NCBI GenBank assembly: GCA_051954695.1
Contig: JBQCHL010000014.1
Location: forward strand, 168,902 to 232,901
Direction of reading: 5' to 3'
Length of the DNA stretch: 64,000 nt
Source: Terrimonas_A sp051954695
GTDB taxonomy: Bacteria; Bacteroidota; Bacteroidia; Chitinophagales; Chitinophagaceae
Shown: in pieces, positions 7,465 to 17,782 of the stretch
Position numbering within the stretch: position 1 is the first letter of the stretch
How the letters are laid out: the number at the start of each line of letters is the position of its first letter
Notes under the pieces: model-generated
Database searches by the model: none
What the model was told of the DNA's origin: nothing
Seen by the model: only the letters and a program-made list of their open reading frames with translations
Translations under genes and position numbers: made by a program

Positions 7465-10400
7465 ATGAGAAATTGTTTTTACTGGGGATTGCTATGTGCA
7501 ATTCCCAATAATTCCAAACGGTTGCGAACAACCGTTTTTATATTGCCATTGCTATTAGGCTTTGGGCTTTCGGCGCTGGCACAAACTGCTACGCGGATAA
7601 GCGGTCTTATAAAAAATGAAAAAGGCGAACCTGTTGCCGGTGCTTCCATTACGGAAAAAGGAACCACTAACGGGGCAGTCAGCCTGGAAGATGGCCGGTT
7701 CAGTATTTCTGTTGCTGGAAAAAAATCGGTACTCCTTATATCTTACACTGGCTTTACTTCCATTGAAGTTAATGTCGGGAATAATGCGAGTCTTGATATC
7801 ACGCTGACACCTGAATCAAAATCAATGAACGAAGTAGTTGTAGTGGGATATGGCTCACAGAAAAAAGCAACGTTGACCGGATCGGTTGCTTCTGTAAAAG
7901 GCTCTGATCTTGTTCAAAGCAGCTCTCCGAATGTTTCTAATGCTATTGCTGGACGTATACCAGGCGTTATCGCTAATAACCGGTCAGGCCGGCCCGGTGC
8001 TGATGGCTCCTCTATTTTTATCAGGGGATTCAATTCTTTTGGTGGTGGTACCAGTCCCTTGATTGTTATTGATGGTGTTCCCGACAGAGATTTCAGCCGG
8101 CTTAACCCCAATGATATAGAAAGCATTACTGTATTGAAAGATGCATCCGCTGCTATCTATGGGGTCAGGGCTGCCAACGGTGCAATCCTGGTTACAACCA
8201 AACGTGGTAAAACAGGTAAACCTGTTATTCAATACGATGGTTCATATAGTATACAACAGTTAACCAGGCTCCCAAAAATCGTGAATGCCTGGCAATATAT
8301 GACTTACTACAATGAGATTAATCCGGGTACCTACTCACTGGCAGATATTGAAAAATATAAAGCGGGTAATGATCCTAACTATACAAGTACCGACTGGATT
8401 AACGAAGTGTATCGCAAAAACGCTCCGCAAACTGCACATTCTATTTCTGTAAGCGGAGGCAATGAAAATGTGAAATACTATTTCTCCGGACAGTACATGG
8501 ATCAGTCGAGTAATTTCAGGAACAGCATTGAGCATTACAAACAATATAACTTCCGTTCAAATATCGATGCGCGGATCTCCAAAAACCTGAAAGTGAACCT
8601 GGACCTGGCAGGAAGAATGGAAGATCGCACTTATCCTACTTATAGTATTGGGAGCATAATGCATGAAACCCGCTCTATGTATCCCTTTATTCCTACTCAT
8701 TGGCCTGACGGTTCTCCAAGTGCAGGCGTAGCAGCAGGTCGTAATCCTGTTATCCTTGTAACCGGTGCTCCGGGGTATGACAGAATTAAAAATTATGTAC
8801 TTACTCCTTTAGCAGGTTTTGAATGGAAAATGCCTTTTATTACGGAAGGGTTGTCTTTAAGTGGCTATGCTTCTTATGACGTAAACATGCGCCACGAAAA
8901 AATATTCAACAAGCCCTGGGATGCCTATTCCTATAACAGGACTACTGGTGTTTATTCCAATCAGCGTAGCAGCACAGCCATTTCAGCTGTAACGCAAGAT
9001 GAAAGCATGTACAACGGTAGTACCCGCTTTATTAAACTCGCTTTCGACAAGCAATTTGGTCCTCATCAAATCAACGCGTTTGTGGGTTATGAAGCAACCA
9101 ACACGACCAACTGGGGTGCCTATGCATTCCGGAAGAATCTGTTGAGTGACCAGATTGATCAGATATTTACAGGAGCAGCTGATGGGCAGGTCGCAACTGG
9201 ATCTGCTTCGCAGGATGGCCGTGCCAGCTACCTGGGACGTGTAGCCTATAACTACGCCAATAAATATCTCCTGGAAGTAACCATGCGTTACAACGGATCA
9301 TTCAATTTCCCTGCCGATAATCGCTGGGGACTGTTCCCGTCTGTATCTGCCGGATGGCGTATTTCAGAGGAAAAATTCTTTAAAGATGCCCTACCCTTTA
9401 TCGACCAGTTAAAATTGAGAGGCTCCTGGGGCATTCTTGGAAGTGATGCCGTTGATCAATACCTGTTTCTTACCAGGTATCAACTGGTAACCAACACCAG
9501 CTATTTCTCTTATTTTGGCGATAGCTATTCGCTTGCAAACTCCATTTATTTATCCAGCACTCCTAATGAAAATATTACCTGGGAAAAACAGGACACGCGG
9601 AATATAGGGATCGATCTGGGCTTGCTGAACAATAAACTTAATATCACTGCAGACTATTTCCGTTATCGAAGAACCGATATTCTTGCATCCAGAAACGCTT
9701 CTATCCCTCTCTATACCGGTATGAGTTTGCCAAAAGAGAATATCGGAGAATCATTAAACAGAGGATTTGATTTTTCAGTTTCTTATAATAATGCCATCGG
9801 CAATGTGAATTATGTTATTGGCGCTAATGGGACTTTTGCAAAGAGCAAAGTGATTTTCAGTGATGAAGCAGCAACGGTTCCCGATTGGCAAAAAATTGAA
9901 GGACATCCCATTGACTCCTGGTTATTATTTGCCAGCGACGGCATTTATCGCTCGCAGGATGAAATCGATCAATCAGTTCATATTCCGGGTGCGAGACCAG
10001 GTGAACTAAGAATAAAAGACACGAACAAGGATGGCTTTATCACTTTCGATGATGCGGTGAGAACCTATGAATCGGCTATTCCTAAAATCGTATATGGTTT
10101 TACGCTTGGTCTTACCTATAAAGGGTTTGCATTCAATATGCTTCTTTCTGGTCAGGCAAAAGCGAAACAATTGCTTAATTCACAAATGCAGGGTTCATTA
10201 ATCGCGCCTCCTCAATGGTTGTATGATGGCCGTTATACCTCCGATAACGAGAATAGCCCTTATCCCCGGGCCTTTAACGACAACAGCAGCAATTCCTATT
10301 ACTATAACAACTCCGATTTCTGGCTTAGAAATGCCGCCTTCCTGCGGTTAAAAAACCTGGAGATAGCCTATAACCTGCCTCCTGGAGCATATTCCAGGCT

Positions 10401-10557
10401 GGGGCTTTCAAATGTGCGCGTGTACGTTAGTGCATACAACCTGCTTTCTTTCGATCACATGAAAAAGTATGGTATTGACCCGGAAACCAATAATACTACC
10501 GGCATTAATTATCCGCAATCAAAAATATTCAGGTTGGGGATCAATATCGGGTTATAG
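7465..10557 (+). CDS. SusC/RagA-family TonB-linked outer-membrane transporter
   Basis: A TonB-dependent outer-membrane protein of 1030 residues. After a signal peptide (about residues 1-40) it has a carboxypeptidase-regulatory-like beta-sandwich (about 45-125), the conserved linker MNEVVVVGYGSQKK, the plug domain (about 130-235, with IDGVPDRDFSRLNPNDIESITVLKDASAAIYG), and a 22-strand-type barrel to the C-terminus. Together with the SusD-like lipoprotein encoded 27 bp downstream it should form a lidded importer for an oligosaccharide or similar large nutrient. The two glycosidase-like genes that follow point to a glycan substrate. No FecR/sigma-type signalling extension is visible at the N-terminus. 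Confidence 0.95.
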   Translation: MRNCFYWGLLCAIPNNSKRLRTTVFILPLLLGFGLSALAQTATRISGLIKNEKGEPVAGASITEKGTTNGAVSLEDGRFSISVAGKKSVLLISYTGFTSIEVNVGNNASLDITLTPESKSMNEVVVVGYGSQKKATLTGSVASVKGSDLVQSSSPNVSNAIAGRIPGVIANNRSGRPGADGSSIFIRGFNSFGGGTSPLIVIDGVPDRDFSRLNPNDIESITVLKDASAAIYGVRAANGAILVTTKRGKTGKPVIQYDGSYSIQQLTRLPKIVNAWQYMTYYNEINPGTYSLADIEKYKAGNDPNYTSTDWINEVYRKNAPQTAHSISVSGGNENVKYYFSGQYMDQSSNFRNSIEHYKQYNFRSNIDARISKNLKVNLDLAGRMEDRTYPTYSIGSIMHETRSMYPFIPTHWPDGSPSAGVAAGRNPVILVTGAPGYDRIKNYVLTPLAGFEWKMPFITEGLSLSGYASYDVNMRHEKIFNKPWDAYSYNRTTGVYSNQRSSTAISAVTQDESMYNGSTRFIKLAFDKQFGPHQINAFVGYEATNTTNWGAYAFRKNLLSDQIDQIFTGAADGQVATGSASQDGRASYLGRVAYNYANKYLLEVTMRYNGSFNFPADNRWGLFPSVSAGWRISEEKFFKDALPFIDQLKLRGSWGILGSDAVDQYLFLTRYQLVTNTSYFSYFGDSYSLANSIYLSSTPNENITWEKQDTRNIGIDLGLLNNKLNITADYFRYRRTDILASRNASIPLYTGMSLPKENIGESLNRGFDFSVSYNNAIGNVNYVIGANGTFAKSKVIFSDEAATVPDWQKIEGHPIDSWLLFASDGIYRSQDEIDQSVHIPGARPGELRIKDTNKDGFITFDDAVRTYESAIPKIVYGFTLGLTYKGFAFNMLLSGQAKAKQLLNSQMQGSLIAPPQWLYDGRYTSDNENSPYPRAFNDNSSNSYYYNNSDFWLRNAAFLRLKNLEIAYNLPPGAYSRLGLSNVRVYVSAYNLLSFDHMKKYGIDPETNNTTGINYPQSKIFRLGINIGL

Positions 10558-10584
10558 ATTTTCTCAGATTCTAAAAATAAACTT

Positions 10585-12252
10585 ATGAACTCTAAAATAG
10601 TCGTTGCATTAAGCATTTTTTGTACAGGACTCCTGCTATCATCCTGTTCCAAGGTGCTGGATAAAGCCCCCCTGGATTCTTATACGGATGAATCCGTTTG
10701 GCAGGACCTAAAGCTGGCGGAAGCATATGCCAATAATATATACAATGTTCTGCCAACTTTTACGGTAGACTGGGAGCGTTCTTTAAGCCGAAGCGTTGTA
10801 TTGTCGTCTGCGAGTGATGAAGGTTTTACCAAGTTTGGGGACAGTTATACCTGCGGTTCAAGGAATGTATTGAACAAGGGGTTGTTGTCGCCTGACAATG
10901 CCGGAAACTTCGATATCTGGTCCAAGAATTACAGCCAGATCCAGAACGCAAATATTTTCCTCTCAAGAATTGACAATGTACCAGGCGATGAGAATTACCG
11001 GAACAGGCTAAAGGGCGAGGTCACCTTTTTGCGGGCATACGCATACTTTCAGCTTATTAGTGACTATGGCGGCGTGCCGCTGATTAAAGAACCTTTCAAT
11101 CTTAATTCAGATTTTAATGTAGGCAGAAGCAGCTTCGATGATTGTGTAAAATTTATTAGTGACGAATTGGATGCTGCTGCAGCTTTATTAGCAAATATGA
11201 ATGCGCAAAGAGGCCGGGCTTCCAGTGCTTTGGCGCTTGCCATCAAATCGAGATTATTGCTGTACGCGGCCAGTCCGTTATGGAATACCAACAACGACCA
11301 GGCGAAATGGACGGCTGCTTCAGCTGCAGCAAAAGCTGTTATTGACCTGCCTGCATTTAGTCTGTATACCGGCAATTATGCAACCCTGTTTACGACCTCA
11401 AACAGTGAATTGATCGGGGTGCGCCTTTCTGGTTACCGGGGTGAATGGGACCCATTTACCGGTCTCGAAATGATGTGCTTTCCCAATGGCTATCATGGTT
11501 GGGCTGCATTTACACCTACCCAGGATTTAGTGGATGCTTATGGTACCGCCGATGGTAAATATATCAGCGATCCGGCTTCAGGGTACAATCCGCAAAACCC
11601 GTATGTGAACCGGGACTCTCGTTTCTATGCCAGTATAATTTTTGACGGAAGGCCTACCGGCAATCCCGCTTATTTCACGGATCGTACTACTACGCAGGCG
11701 CAATTTTATGAAGGAGGTTATGATTCCGACGAAGGGTATGATGTATGGAATAATAGTTTAACGCGCTATGCTTTTCGGAAATATATGGACACAACGTACA
11801 ACTTTAATGTTACTACACAAACCAACAAGTTCTGGATACTATCGCGATTGGGTGAAATTTATCTTAATTATGCCGAAGCAGAATTTTACCTGGGTCATGA
11901 AGAAAATACCAGGACCTATCTGGACAAGATAAGACAACGGGCAGGTATCACGGTGCCCCTTGTAGAAAGCGGTGCGGCACTTGAGAAAAGACTGCGCAAT
12001 GAAAGACAGGTAGAGCTGGCATTTGAAGGGCATCGCTATTATGATGTTCGCCGTTGGAAAATTGCTGAGATAACGGATAATAAACCAGTACGGCAAGTTA
12101 TCATTACCCGTAATGCCAACACCGGTGTAAAGACCTACCAGTATCAGGACCTTGAATCAAGAAGTTTTGATAAGACAAGGCATTACCTCATGCCTGTTCC
12201 CAGAACGGAAATAAACAGGACCGGCCTGACGCAAAATCCTGGTTATAATTAA
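10585..12252 (+). CDS. SusD/RagB-family nutrient-binding surface lipoprotein
   Basis: A 555-residue lipoprotein with lipobox LLSSC (Cys21). The body has TPR-type helices and typical SusD segments: FLRAYAYFQLISDYGGVPLI near residue 145, and the C-terminal WILSRLGEIYLNYAEAEFYLG, LRNERQVELAFEGHRYYDVRRWK and a final LTQNPGYN. It caps the SusC-like barrel at the cell surface and binds the substrate. It follows susC by 27 bp in the same operon and is followed by a strong terminator, so expression of the downstream glycosidase genes may be lower or separately initiated. Confidence 0.95.
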   Translation: MNSKIVVALSIFCTGLLLSSCSKVLDKAPLDSYTDESVWQDLKLAEAYANNIYNVLPTFTVDWERSLSRSVVLSSASDEGFTKFGDSYTCGSRNVLNKGLLSPDNAGNFDIWSKNYSQIQNANIFLSRIDNVPGDENYRNRLKGEVTFLRAYAYFQLISDYGGVPLIKEPFNLNSDFNVGRSSFDDCVKFISDELDAAAALLANMNAQRGRASSALALAIKSRLLLYAASPLWNTNNDQAKWTAASAAAKAVIDLPAFSLYTGNYATLFTTSNSELIGVRLSGYRGEWDPFTGLEMMCFPNGYHGWAAFTPTQDLVDAYGTADGKYISDPASGYNPQNPYVNRDSRFYASIIFDGRPTGNPAYFTDRTTTQAQFYEGGYDSDEGYDVWNNSLTRYAFRKYMDTTYNFNVTTQTNKFWILSRLGEIYLNYAEAEFYLGHEENTRTYLDKIRQRAGITVPLVESGAALEKRLRNERQVELAFEGHRYYDVRRWKIAEITDNKPVRQVIITRNANTGVKTYQYQDLESRSFDKTRHYLMPVPRTEINRTGLTQNPGYN

Positions 12253-12259
12253 TAGCAGT

Positions 12260-12300
12260 AAGGGGTTATTATGCTCTTTTATGATAACCCCTTATTGTTT
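12260..12300 (+). terminator. Rho-independent terminator after the susD-like gene
   Basis: AAGGGGTTAT (12260-12269) pairs with ATAACCCCTT (12284-12293), followed by ATTGTTTT. It separates the susCD pair from the glycosidase-like genes. Confidence 0.75.
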
Positions 12301-12396
12301 TATGTTTTAATAAAATGGTATAATCTGTTATCTTTTCGTCTCTATATTCCTTCTGGATGCAAACAGATCGATCCGTTTATCTTATAACAATATGAA

Positions 12397-13866
12397 ATGG
12401 TACAAAAAGCTTGGATAATATTGAAACAGGTGGCATACAGGCTTTCTTTCCTGCTGTTGTTCTGCTGTGTTTGTTTTGATTCCCGTTCGCAGGTATCTTC
12501 TATTGAATTCAGTTCTTCCGATACAGCGCTGCAAAATTCTTTTTACAGGGCTAAAGAAATGGCTCTTTCCTATAGAGGAGATCCTGCTGATCCCGTTGGC
12601 CCCTGGTATGAAGCCGCATTACCTTCCCGAAATGCATTTTGTATACGGGATGTATCTCATCAATCTATAGCAGCCGAAATACTGGGATGGAAAGCTGCGA
12701 ATAAAAATATGCTGACAAAGCTTGTAACGAATATTTCTGAAGCAAAGGACTGGTGCACCTATTGGGAAATGAACAAGTTTGGAAAGCCTGCTCCTGAAGA
12801 TTACCGAAATGACAGGGAGTTCTGGTATAATCTCAATGCCAACTTTGAACTGATCTATACCTGCTGGCGCCTGTACCTGTGGACAGGCGATAGCAGCTAT
12901 ATCACTACCCCGGCCTTTAAGTTTTTCTTTGATAAAACTGTTAAGGATTATTTAGGACGTTGGACATTGCAGGCAGATTCCTTACTGAAGAGATCAGCTC
13001 ATCCTAATGCTCCTGTACCCTACAACAGCAAAGATTATTTTCATAGCAGCAGAGGCCTGCCCTCGTACAATGAAGCGGTAGCTGATATGCGGATGGGAGT
13101 GGATCTTGTAGCAGCTATTTACCGGGCTATGAAAACCTATGCTGCCATTGCCCTGATGCAGGGTGAACGCCAGGTAGCTGCGATGTATTTGGCAAAAGCA
13201 GAAAGGTATCGTCAGCATCTTGAAACTTTTTGGTGGGATAAAGACACCGGTTCATACTATACTTATTTTACCGATCAGCAAACATTCGGAAGAGGGGAGG
13301 GGGAAACTTATTTGCTCTGGTACGATGCTTTGACCGATAGCAGCCGCATAAGAAGCACTATCGAACATTTGCTAAACATGTCTTCGAATGTAGAAAATCT
13401 ATCGTACCTGCCTTACCAGTTATGCCGGTATGGGTATCCTGAAGAAGCGTACAAGTATATTCTGCACCTGGCGCATCCTGCTACAAAGAGAAGGGAATAC
13501 CCTGAGGTGTCTTTTGGCGTGATAGAAGGAATTGTGCAAGGGATCATGGGAGTGGAAGCGGATGCAACTTCGAATCGCTTAACTACGATTTATAACAATA
13601 AATCGGCTGATTCTTCAGAACTTCGCAGCCTGGATATCCTTGCATCGCGTATAGACCTGAAACATTGGCTTAAAGGCAGCAGTTTGACAAATAATGGGAA
13701 AAAAACAATTAGCTGGAGGGTATCCTTTCATGGGCTTATGCCTGTTATTCAAATAGAAGGTAAAAAGATAAGAGCTATTCTGCAAACAGATAGTATGGGC
13801 AATATGCGTTCTTATGTGGATGTGAGGGTCTTGCCCGGCAAAACAATAATGGCTATTTTGCCATAA
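12397..13866 (+). CDS. Six-hairpin glycosidase-like secreted protein
   Basis: A 489-residue exported protein with an N-terminal signal peptide (about 1-32, FLLLFCCVCFDSRSQ). The repeated helical pattern and segments such as FCIRDVSHQSIAAEILGW, REFWYNLNANFELIYTCWRLYLWTGDSSY and RGEGETYLLWYDALTD suggest an (alpha/alpha)6-barrel related to six-hairpin glycosidases. I cannot assign a GH family or catalytic acids with confidence. Position directly behind susCD supports glycan degradation in the periplasm or at the surface. It is 30 bp upstream of the regulator gene. A start at the ATG at 12392 is out of frame. Confidence 0.65.
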   Translation: MVQKAWIILKQVAYRLSFLLLFCCVCFDSRSQVSSIEFSSSDTALQNSFYRAKEMALSYRGDPADPVGPWYEAALPSRNAFCIRDVSHQSIAAEILGWKAANKNMLTKLVTNISEAKDWCTYWEMNKFGKPAPEDYRNDREFWYNLNANFELIYTCWRLYLWTGDSSYITTPAFKFFFDKTVKDYLGRWTLQADSLLKRSAHPNAPVPYNSKDYFHSSRGLPSYNEAVADMRMGVDLVAAIYRAMKTYAAIALMQGERQVAAMYLAKAERYRQHLETFWWDKDTGSYYTYFTDQQTFGRGEGETYLLWYDALTDSSRIRSTIEHLLNMSSNVENLSYLPYQLCRYGYPEEAYKYILHLAHPATKRREYPEVSFGVIEGIVQGIMGVEADATSNRLTTIYNNKSADSSELRSLDILASRIDLKHWLKGSSLTNNGKKTISWRVSFHGLMPVIQIEGKKIRAILQTDSMGNMRSYVDVRVLPGKTIMAILP

Positions 13867-13898
13867 TGTATGGCAAAAGGGATTTATAATCGATAGTG

Positions 13899-14918
13899 AT
13901 GGAGAAAATTATGAATGTATTGGGAAAGATCCGGGAGTTGGAAAAGGTAGCCGCCTATTCCAAGCACGACAGGCTGGTGCAAGGAGTTATCAACGCCATT
14001 AATGAAAAGATACTGCTGACAGATGATGTTCTTCCAACGGTCAATCAAATGATCCGTGAGTTGGGATTTTCAAGGGAAACTATCATAAAAGGATACCGTG
14101 AACTGGTAGACCGGGGTATTATTGAGTCGAAGAACCGGCTGGGTTATTATGTGTCCAATGGCAGCACGGAACAATTACTGAAAGTGGCCCTGTTGATGTA
14201 CAACCTCGATAGCTTCGAAGAACAGTTTTACCGTAATTTCAGGAACACCCTGGGAAGCGCCATCAACCTGCAGGTGTTTTTTCATCATGGCAATATTGAA
14301 ATCTTTGAAACCATCCTGCAACGGATCAAAGGTCAGTTCGGCATGTACGCTATTGCACCTATCCCACATCCCAGATCAAAAGAATTGCTGGATGGCATTC
14401 CCCGTAATAAATTATTGATGTTCGACAGGTTTGAGCCACTTGAAGGGGAGTTTAATCATATTACCCAGGAATTTGAGCAATCATCCTATAAAGTATTTGT
14501 TGAACTGGCTGATGAAATAAAAAGATTCGATGAGTTTATCTTTTATCATTCTCCCGATTCGCTTGATCCAAAAGAAATATTGAGCTCATTCCGGAAATTT
14601 TTAACGAAGTACAAGGTAAAAGGAAGGATAGTAAAAGAATTTATTCCAGGCACTATCGAAAAAGGAAAAGTTTATTTTACCCTGGACAACTTTGCTATAT
14701 GGGAAATATTGAAAGAATGTAAGGCCAAGAAGCTTAAACCGGGTAAAGACATCGGACTGCTATCGCATAACGATGAACCGGCCAAAGAGTTTGTAGGAAT
14801 AACAACTTATTCTGCAAACTTTGCCTTGATGGGTACTATGGCTGCTGAGGCTATACTCAAAAAAGAAAAAATACAAATAACCATACCTACTACGCTGGCA
14901 AGAAGAAGCACGCTTTAA
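13899..14918 (+). CDS. GntR-family transcriptional regulator with sugar-binding-like effector domain
   Basis: A cytosolic DNA-binding protein of 339 residues. The N-terminal winged helix (about 15-80) carries the GntR pattern DDVLPTVNQMIRELGFSRETIIKGYRELVDRGIIESKNRLGYYV, and the C-terminal 250 residues look like a LacI/periplasmic-binding-protein-type effector domain ending IGLLSHNDEPAKEFVGITTYSANFALMGTMAAEAIL. A GTG at 13896 immediately precedes the ATG at 13899. It sits between two glycosidase-like genes, so the effector is likely a sugar released by the locus, and the target is likely the susC or glycosidase promoter. Confidence 0.85.
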   Translation: MEKIMNVLGKIRELEKVAAYSKHDRLVQGVINAINEKILLTDDVLPTVNQMIRELGFSRETIIKGYRELVDRGIIESKNRLGYYVSNGSTEQLLKVALLMYNLDSFEEQFYRNFRNTLGSAINLQVFFHHGNIEIFETILQRIKGQFGMYAIAPIPHPRSKELLDGIPRNKLLMFDRFEPLEGEFNHITQEFEQSSYKVFVELADEIKRFDEFIFYHSPDSLDPKEILSSFRKFLTKYKVKGRIVKEFIPGTIEKGKVYFTLDNFAIWEILKECKAKKLKPGKDIGLLSHNDEPAKEFVGITTYSANFALMGTMAAEAILKKEKIQITIPTTLARRSTL

Positions 14919-14947
14919 TCAGGTAGAACAAAACAAACAAAAACAGG

Positions 14948-16921
14948 ATGAAAAAAATAATTCTGCCGGTATTATTACTGGTTGGGATTTCTTTATTTGC
15001 CCAACAAAAATACTGGCATCTCAAAAGCGATGGGAGCATTCAATGGACCGTGCAGCCGGGGCAAACACATACTGATCATATAGAGATGAGCGGTAAACAG
15101 ATCTCTGCGATCGTCCGGTATGGTCTCAAATCGCCTGGGGCAATGTATATCAGCAGAAAACTTGTTTTCCCTATGCTGCGTACGATCCCGAATGATACCA
15201 GGGGTAATCTGATCAGGGAATTCAATGGCAACCTGGTTGATTCTATCATGATCGGAGGTGAAAAAGCAAGTGAAATTCCCCAGTCGTTTTCCATCAGGGG
15301 TGTGTTGCAGTCCAGAAGTATGCTGAAGCAGGGGCTCAGTTTGGAAAGAAAAATATTTCCCTCTACAGATAAACCGGCATACCTGGAATCCTATATTATC
15401 CGGAACAATACTACTGATCCTGTATCAGTATACATCCCGTCGATCGACAGCAATACCATTACCGATGAAAACAAAGGTGTGTATGGTTCGTATGTTATCA
15501 ATTACAAGGTATACAATGGAGGGCGCCAGCTTATCCCGGCAAATGGGGCCTGTCATTTCTGGTTGGTGATTTCTGCCAGGAAAAAATCAGATGAACCTTT
15601 TTATTGTGCTGACGGATATGAATGGGAAAAACGACAAGCATTGGTAAATGAACTGCAGGAAAAGTTGGTGCTTCAAACACCTAACGATACAATTAACCGC
15701 ATGTTTGCTTTTGCCAAGATCAGGGCCGCAGAAAGCATCTATGAAACAAAGCAGGGCTTAATGCACGGCCCTGGCGGAGGTGAATACTATGCAGCCATTT
15801 GGGCCAATGACCAGGCTGAATATATCAATCCTTTTTTTGCATACCTGGGAAATGCTGCAGGGCTTGAATCGGCCCGAAATAGCTTCCGTCACTTTGCCAG
15901 ATATATCAATGATTCTCTCCGGCCTATTCCCAGTTCGATCATTGCTGAAGGAACCGGTTATTGGAATGGCGCTGGTGACAGGGGCGACCAGGCCATGATA
16001 GCTTATGGAGCATCGATGTTTGCGCTAACCTGTGCCGATACGCTCGAAGCTTATTCCCTTTGGCCATTGATAGAATGGTGTAATCGTTTTTTACTGCATA
16101 AGAAATCCCAGGAGGGTGTTATCTTTTCTGACTCTGATGAGTTGGAAGGGCGGTTCCCTTCAGGGAAATACAATTTGTCAACTAATGTGCTTGCCTATGG
16201 GTCATTCCTGTATGGCTCAAGATTAGCTGCAGTACTAAACAAAACAGAACTGGCAAACGAATGGAAAAAAGAAGCACAGGAATTGAAGAATAATATTGAA
16301 CGCTATTTCGGAGCATCAGTGGAAGGGTATAATACGTATCGTTACTACGATGGTAATAATAAACTCCGTTCCTGGATCTGTTTGCCATTGGTGATGGGTA
16401 TCTATGACCGTAAAGAACAAACACAGGCAGCATTGCTATCACCTAAATTATGGACCCGGAATGGTTTGTTGACAGAATCCGGTTCCACTACATTCTGGGA
16501 CAGGTCGACATTGTATGCATTCCGCGGATTGTTAAAAGCAGGGGCCACTGATACGGCACTTTCTTATTTATCTTATTATTCTGTTCAACGCCTGCTGGGT
16601 GAGCATGTGCCTTATGCAATAGAAGCCTGGCCTGAAGGTAATCAGCGGCATCTTTCAGCAGAAAGCGGACTTTACTGCCGTGCCCTGGTGGAAGGCCTTT
16701 TTGGATTTGAGCCGGTAGGGTTTAAAGAATTTATGATCTGTCCCAAACTGCCGAGAGAATGGGATCATATGTCGTTGAAAAATATTTATGCTTTCAATAC
16801 AAGGTTTGATATTAATGTTCAGCGGACTGGAGGTAAATGCCAGGTCACTGTAAAGGAAGAAAATAAACCCGCGAAAGTGGTTAGCTGGGATGGGAAAAAA
16901 GCATTTGCAGTTCAGTTGTGA
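14948..16921 (+). CDS. Six-hairpin glycoside hydrolase-like secreted protein
   Basis: A 657-residue protein with a signal peptide (about 1-18). An N-terminal beta-sandwich (about 20-220) is followed by an (alpha/alpha)6-barrel (about 235-600, with GPGGGEYYAAIWANDQAEYINPF and AYGASMFALTCADT) and a small C-terminal beta domain (about 600-657). The segment EAWPEGNQRHLSAESGLYCRALVEGLFGFEPVGF resembles the end of the barrel in rhamnosidase- or debranching-type hydrolases. The acidic residues in WANDQAEY and EGTGYWNGAGDRGDQ are candidate catalytic residues (inference). It closes the locus, 29 bp behind the regulator. Confidence 0.7.
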   Translation: MKKIILPVLLLVGISLFAQQKYWHLKSDGSIQWTVQPGQTHTDHIEMSGKQISAIVRYGLKSPGAMYISRKLVFPMLRTIPNDTRGNLIREFNGNLVDSIMIGGEKASEIPQSFSIRGVLQSRSMLKQGLSLERKIFPSTDKPAYLESYIIRNNTTDPVSVYIPSIDSNTITDENKGVYGSYVINYKVYNGGRQLIPANGACHFWLVISARKKSDEPFYCADGYEWEKRQALVNELQEKLVLQTPNDTINRMFAFAKIRAAESIYETKQGLMHGPGGGEYYAAIWANDQAEYINPFFAYLGNAAGLESARNSFRHFARYINDSLRPIPSSIIAEGTGYWNGAGDRGDQAMIAYGASMFALTCADTLEAYSLWPLIEWCNRFLLHKKSQEGVIFSDSDELEGRFPSGKYNLSTNVLAYGSFLYGSRLAAVLNKTELANEWKKEAQELKNNIERYFGASVEGYNTYRYYDGNNKLRSWICLPLVMGIYDRKEQTQAALLSPKLWTRNGLLTESGSTTFWDRSTLYAFRGLLKAGATDTALSYLSYYSVQRLLGEHVPYAIEAWPEGNQRHLSAESGLYCRALVEGLFGFEPVGFKEFMICPKLPREWDHMSLKNIYAFNTRFDINVQRTGGKCQVTVKEENKPAKVVSWDGKKAFAVQL

Positions 16922-17014
16922 TTGTAACATACAGCTTCATGAATATAGAATGATAAGGATCACCATAACTCGTTCAAATATGAGGCAGAGGTTGCATTAC
17001 TGATCGGCCAGCCA

Positions 17015-17782
17015 CTAAAACTTATAAAACTCCCGCATACGGCTCATAAATATTTCTTTCTTTCTCCTGCTCACTTCCACGTCATGCCCGTTTGACATAA
17101 TAATGGTGCCCCCTTCGCCACGGACGTATTCTTTTACATGTTCCAGGTTTATTACAAACGATTTGTGAATGCGTAAGAAACCGCTGTCCTTCAGCAGCAA
17201 TTCATACTCATGTATCGGCTTGCTGGAGCATATAAGAGGCCTTTCGGCAAAGTGAAAGTTTGTATAGTTGGTGCTTGCTTCGCAATAAATAATTTCGGAA
17301 AGGTTTACTACCTGGAAACCTTTTAACGACGAGATGCATATTTTCATCTGCTGCCCGCCTTCTCTACTGCGCAGGTTGTGCAGTAATGTTTCAATATGAT
17401 TGTCAGTAGTTTTTTCTTCTATCCTCTTTGCTGCTCTTTTTACCGCTTCAGTAAGCAGGTTATCTTCCACAGGCTTTAATAAGTAATCCACAGCGCTGAA
17501 GCGAAAAGCACGAAGCATAAAACCATTGTGTGCCGTTACGAAAATAATTTCAAAATTTATGCGCCCCAATTCATCCAGCAGGTCAAACCCCGTTTTCCTC
17601 GGCATGGCAATATCAAGGAATACCAGTTGCGGTTTCACCTGTCTTATTTTTTCCTTCGCTTCATCGGCACTGCCACAGGTGGCCATAATTTCCACTTCGG
17701 GGCAGTTGAATTCAAGCAACTTTTGCAAAGAAGATAATCCTCTTGGTTCATCATCAACCAATATGGCGCTTAGTTTGTTCAT
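17015..17782 (-). CDS. LytTR-family response regulator
   Basis: A 255-residue response regulator. The receiver domain (about 1-120) has DDEPRG, phosphoacceptor Asp57 in VFLDIAMP, TAHNGF and YLLKPVE; the C-terminal LytTR DNA-binding domain (about 150-250) has IIYCEASTNYTNF, FLRIHKSFVINLEHV and VEVSRRKKEIF. Its ATG overlaps the TGA of the kinase gene (ATGA at 17782-17779), so the two are translationally coupled. LytTR proteins usually bind pairs of short direct repeats; the spaced repeats at 21006-21106 upstream of the divergent lipoprotein gene are possible sites, but this is speculative. Confidence 0.93.
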   Translation of the reverse strand: MNKLSAILVDDEPRGLSSLQKLLEFNCPEVEIMATCGSADEAKEKIRQVKPQLVFLDIAMPRKTGFDLLDELGRINFEIIFVTAHNGFMLRAFRFSAVDYLLKPVEDNLLTEAVKRAAKRIEEKTTDNHIETLLHNLRSREGGQQMKICISSLKGFQVVNLSEIIYCEASTNYTNFHFAERPLICSSKPIHEYELLLKDSGFLRIHKSFVINLEHVKEYVRGEGGTIIMSNGHDVEVSRRKKEIFMSRMREFYKF

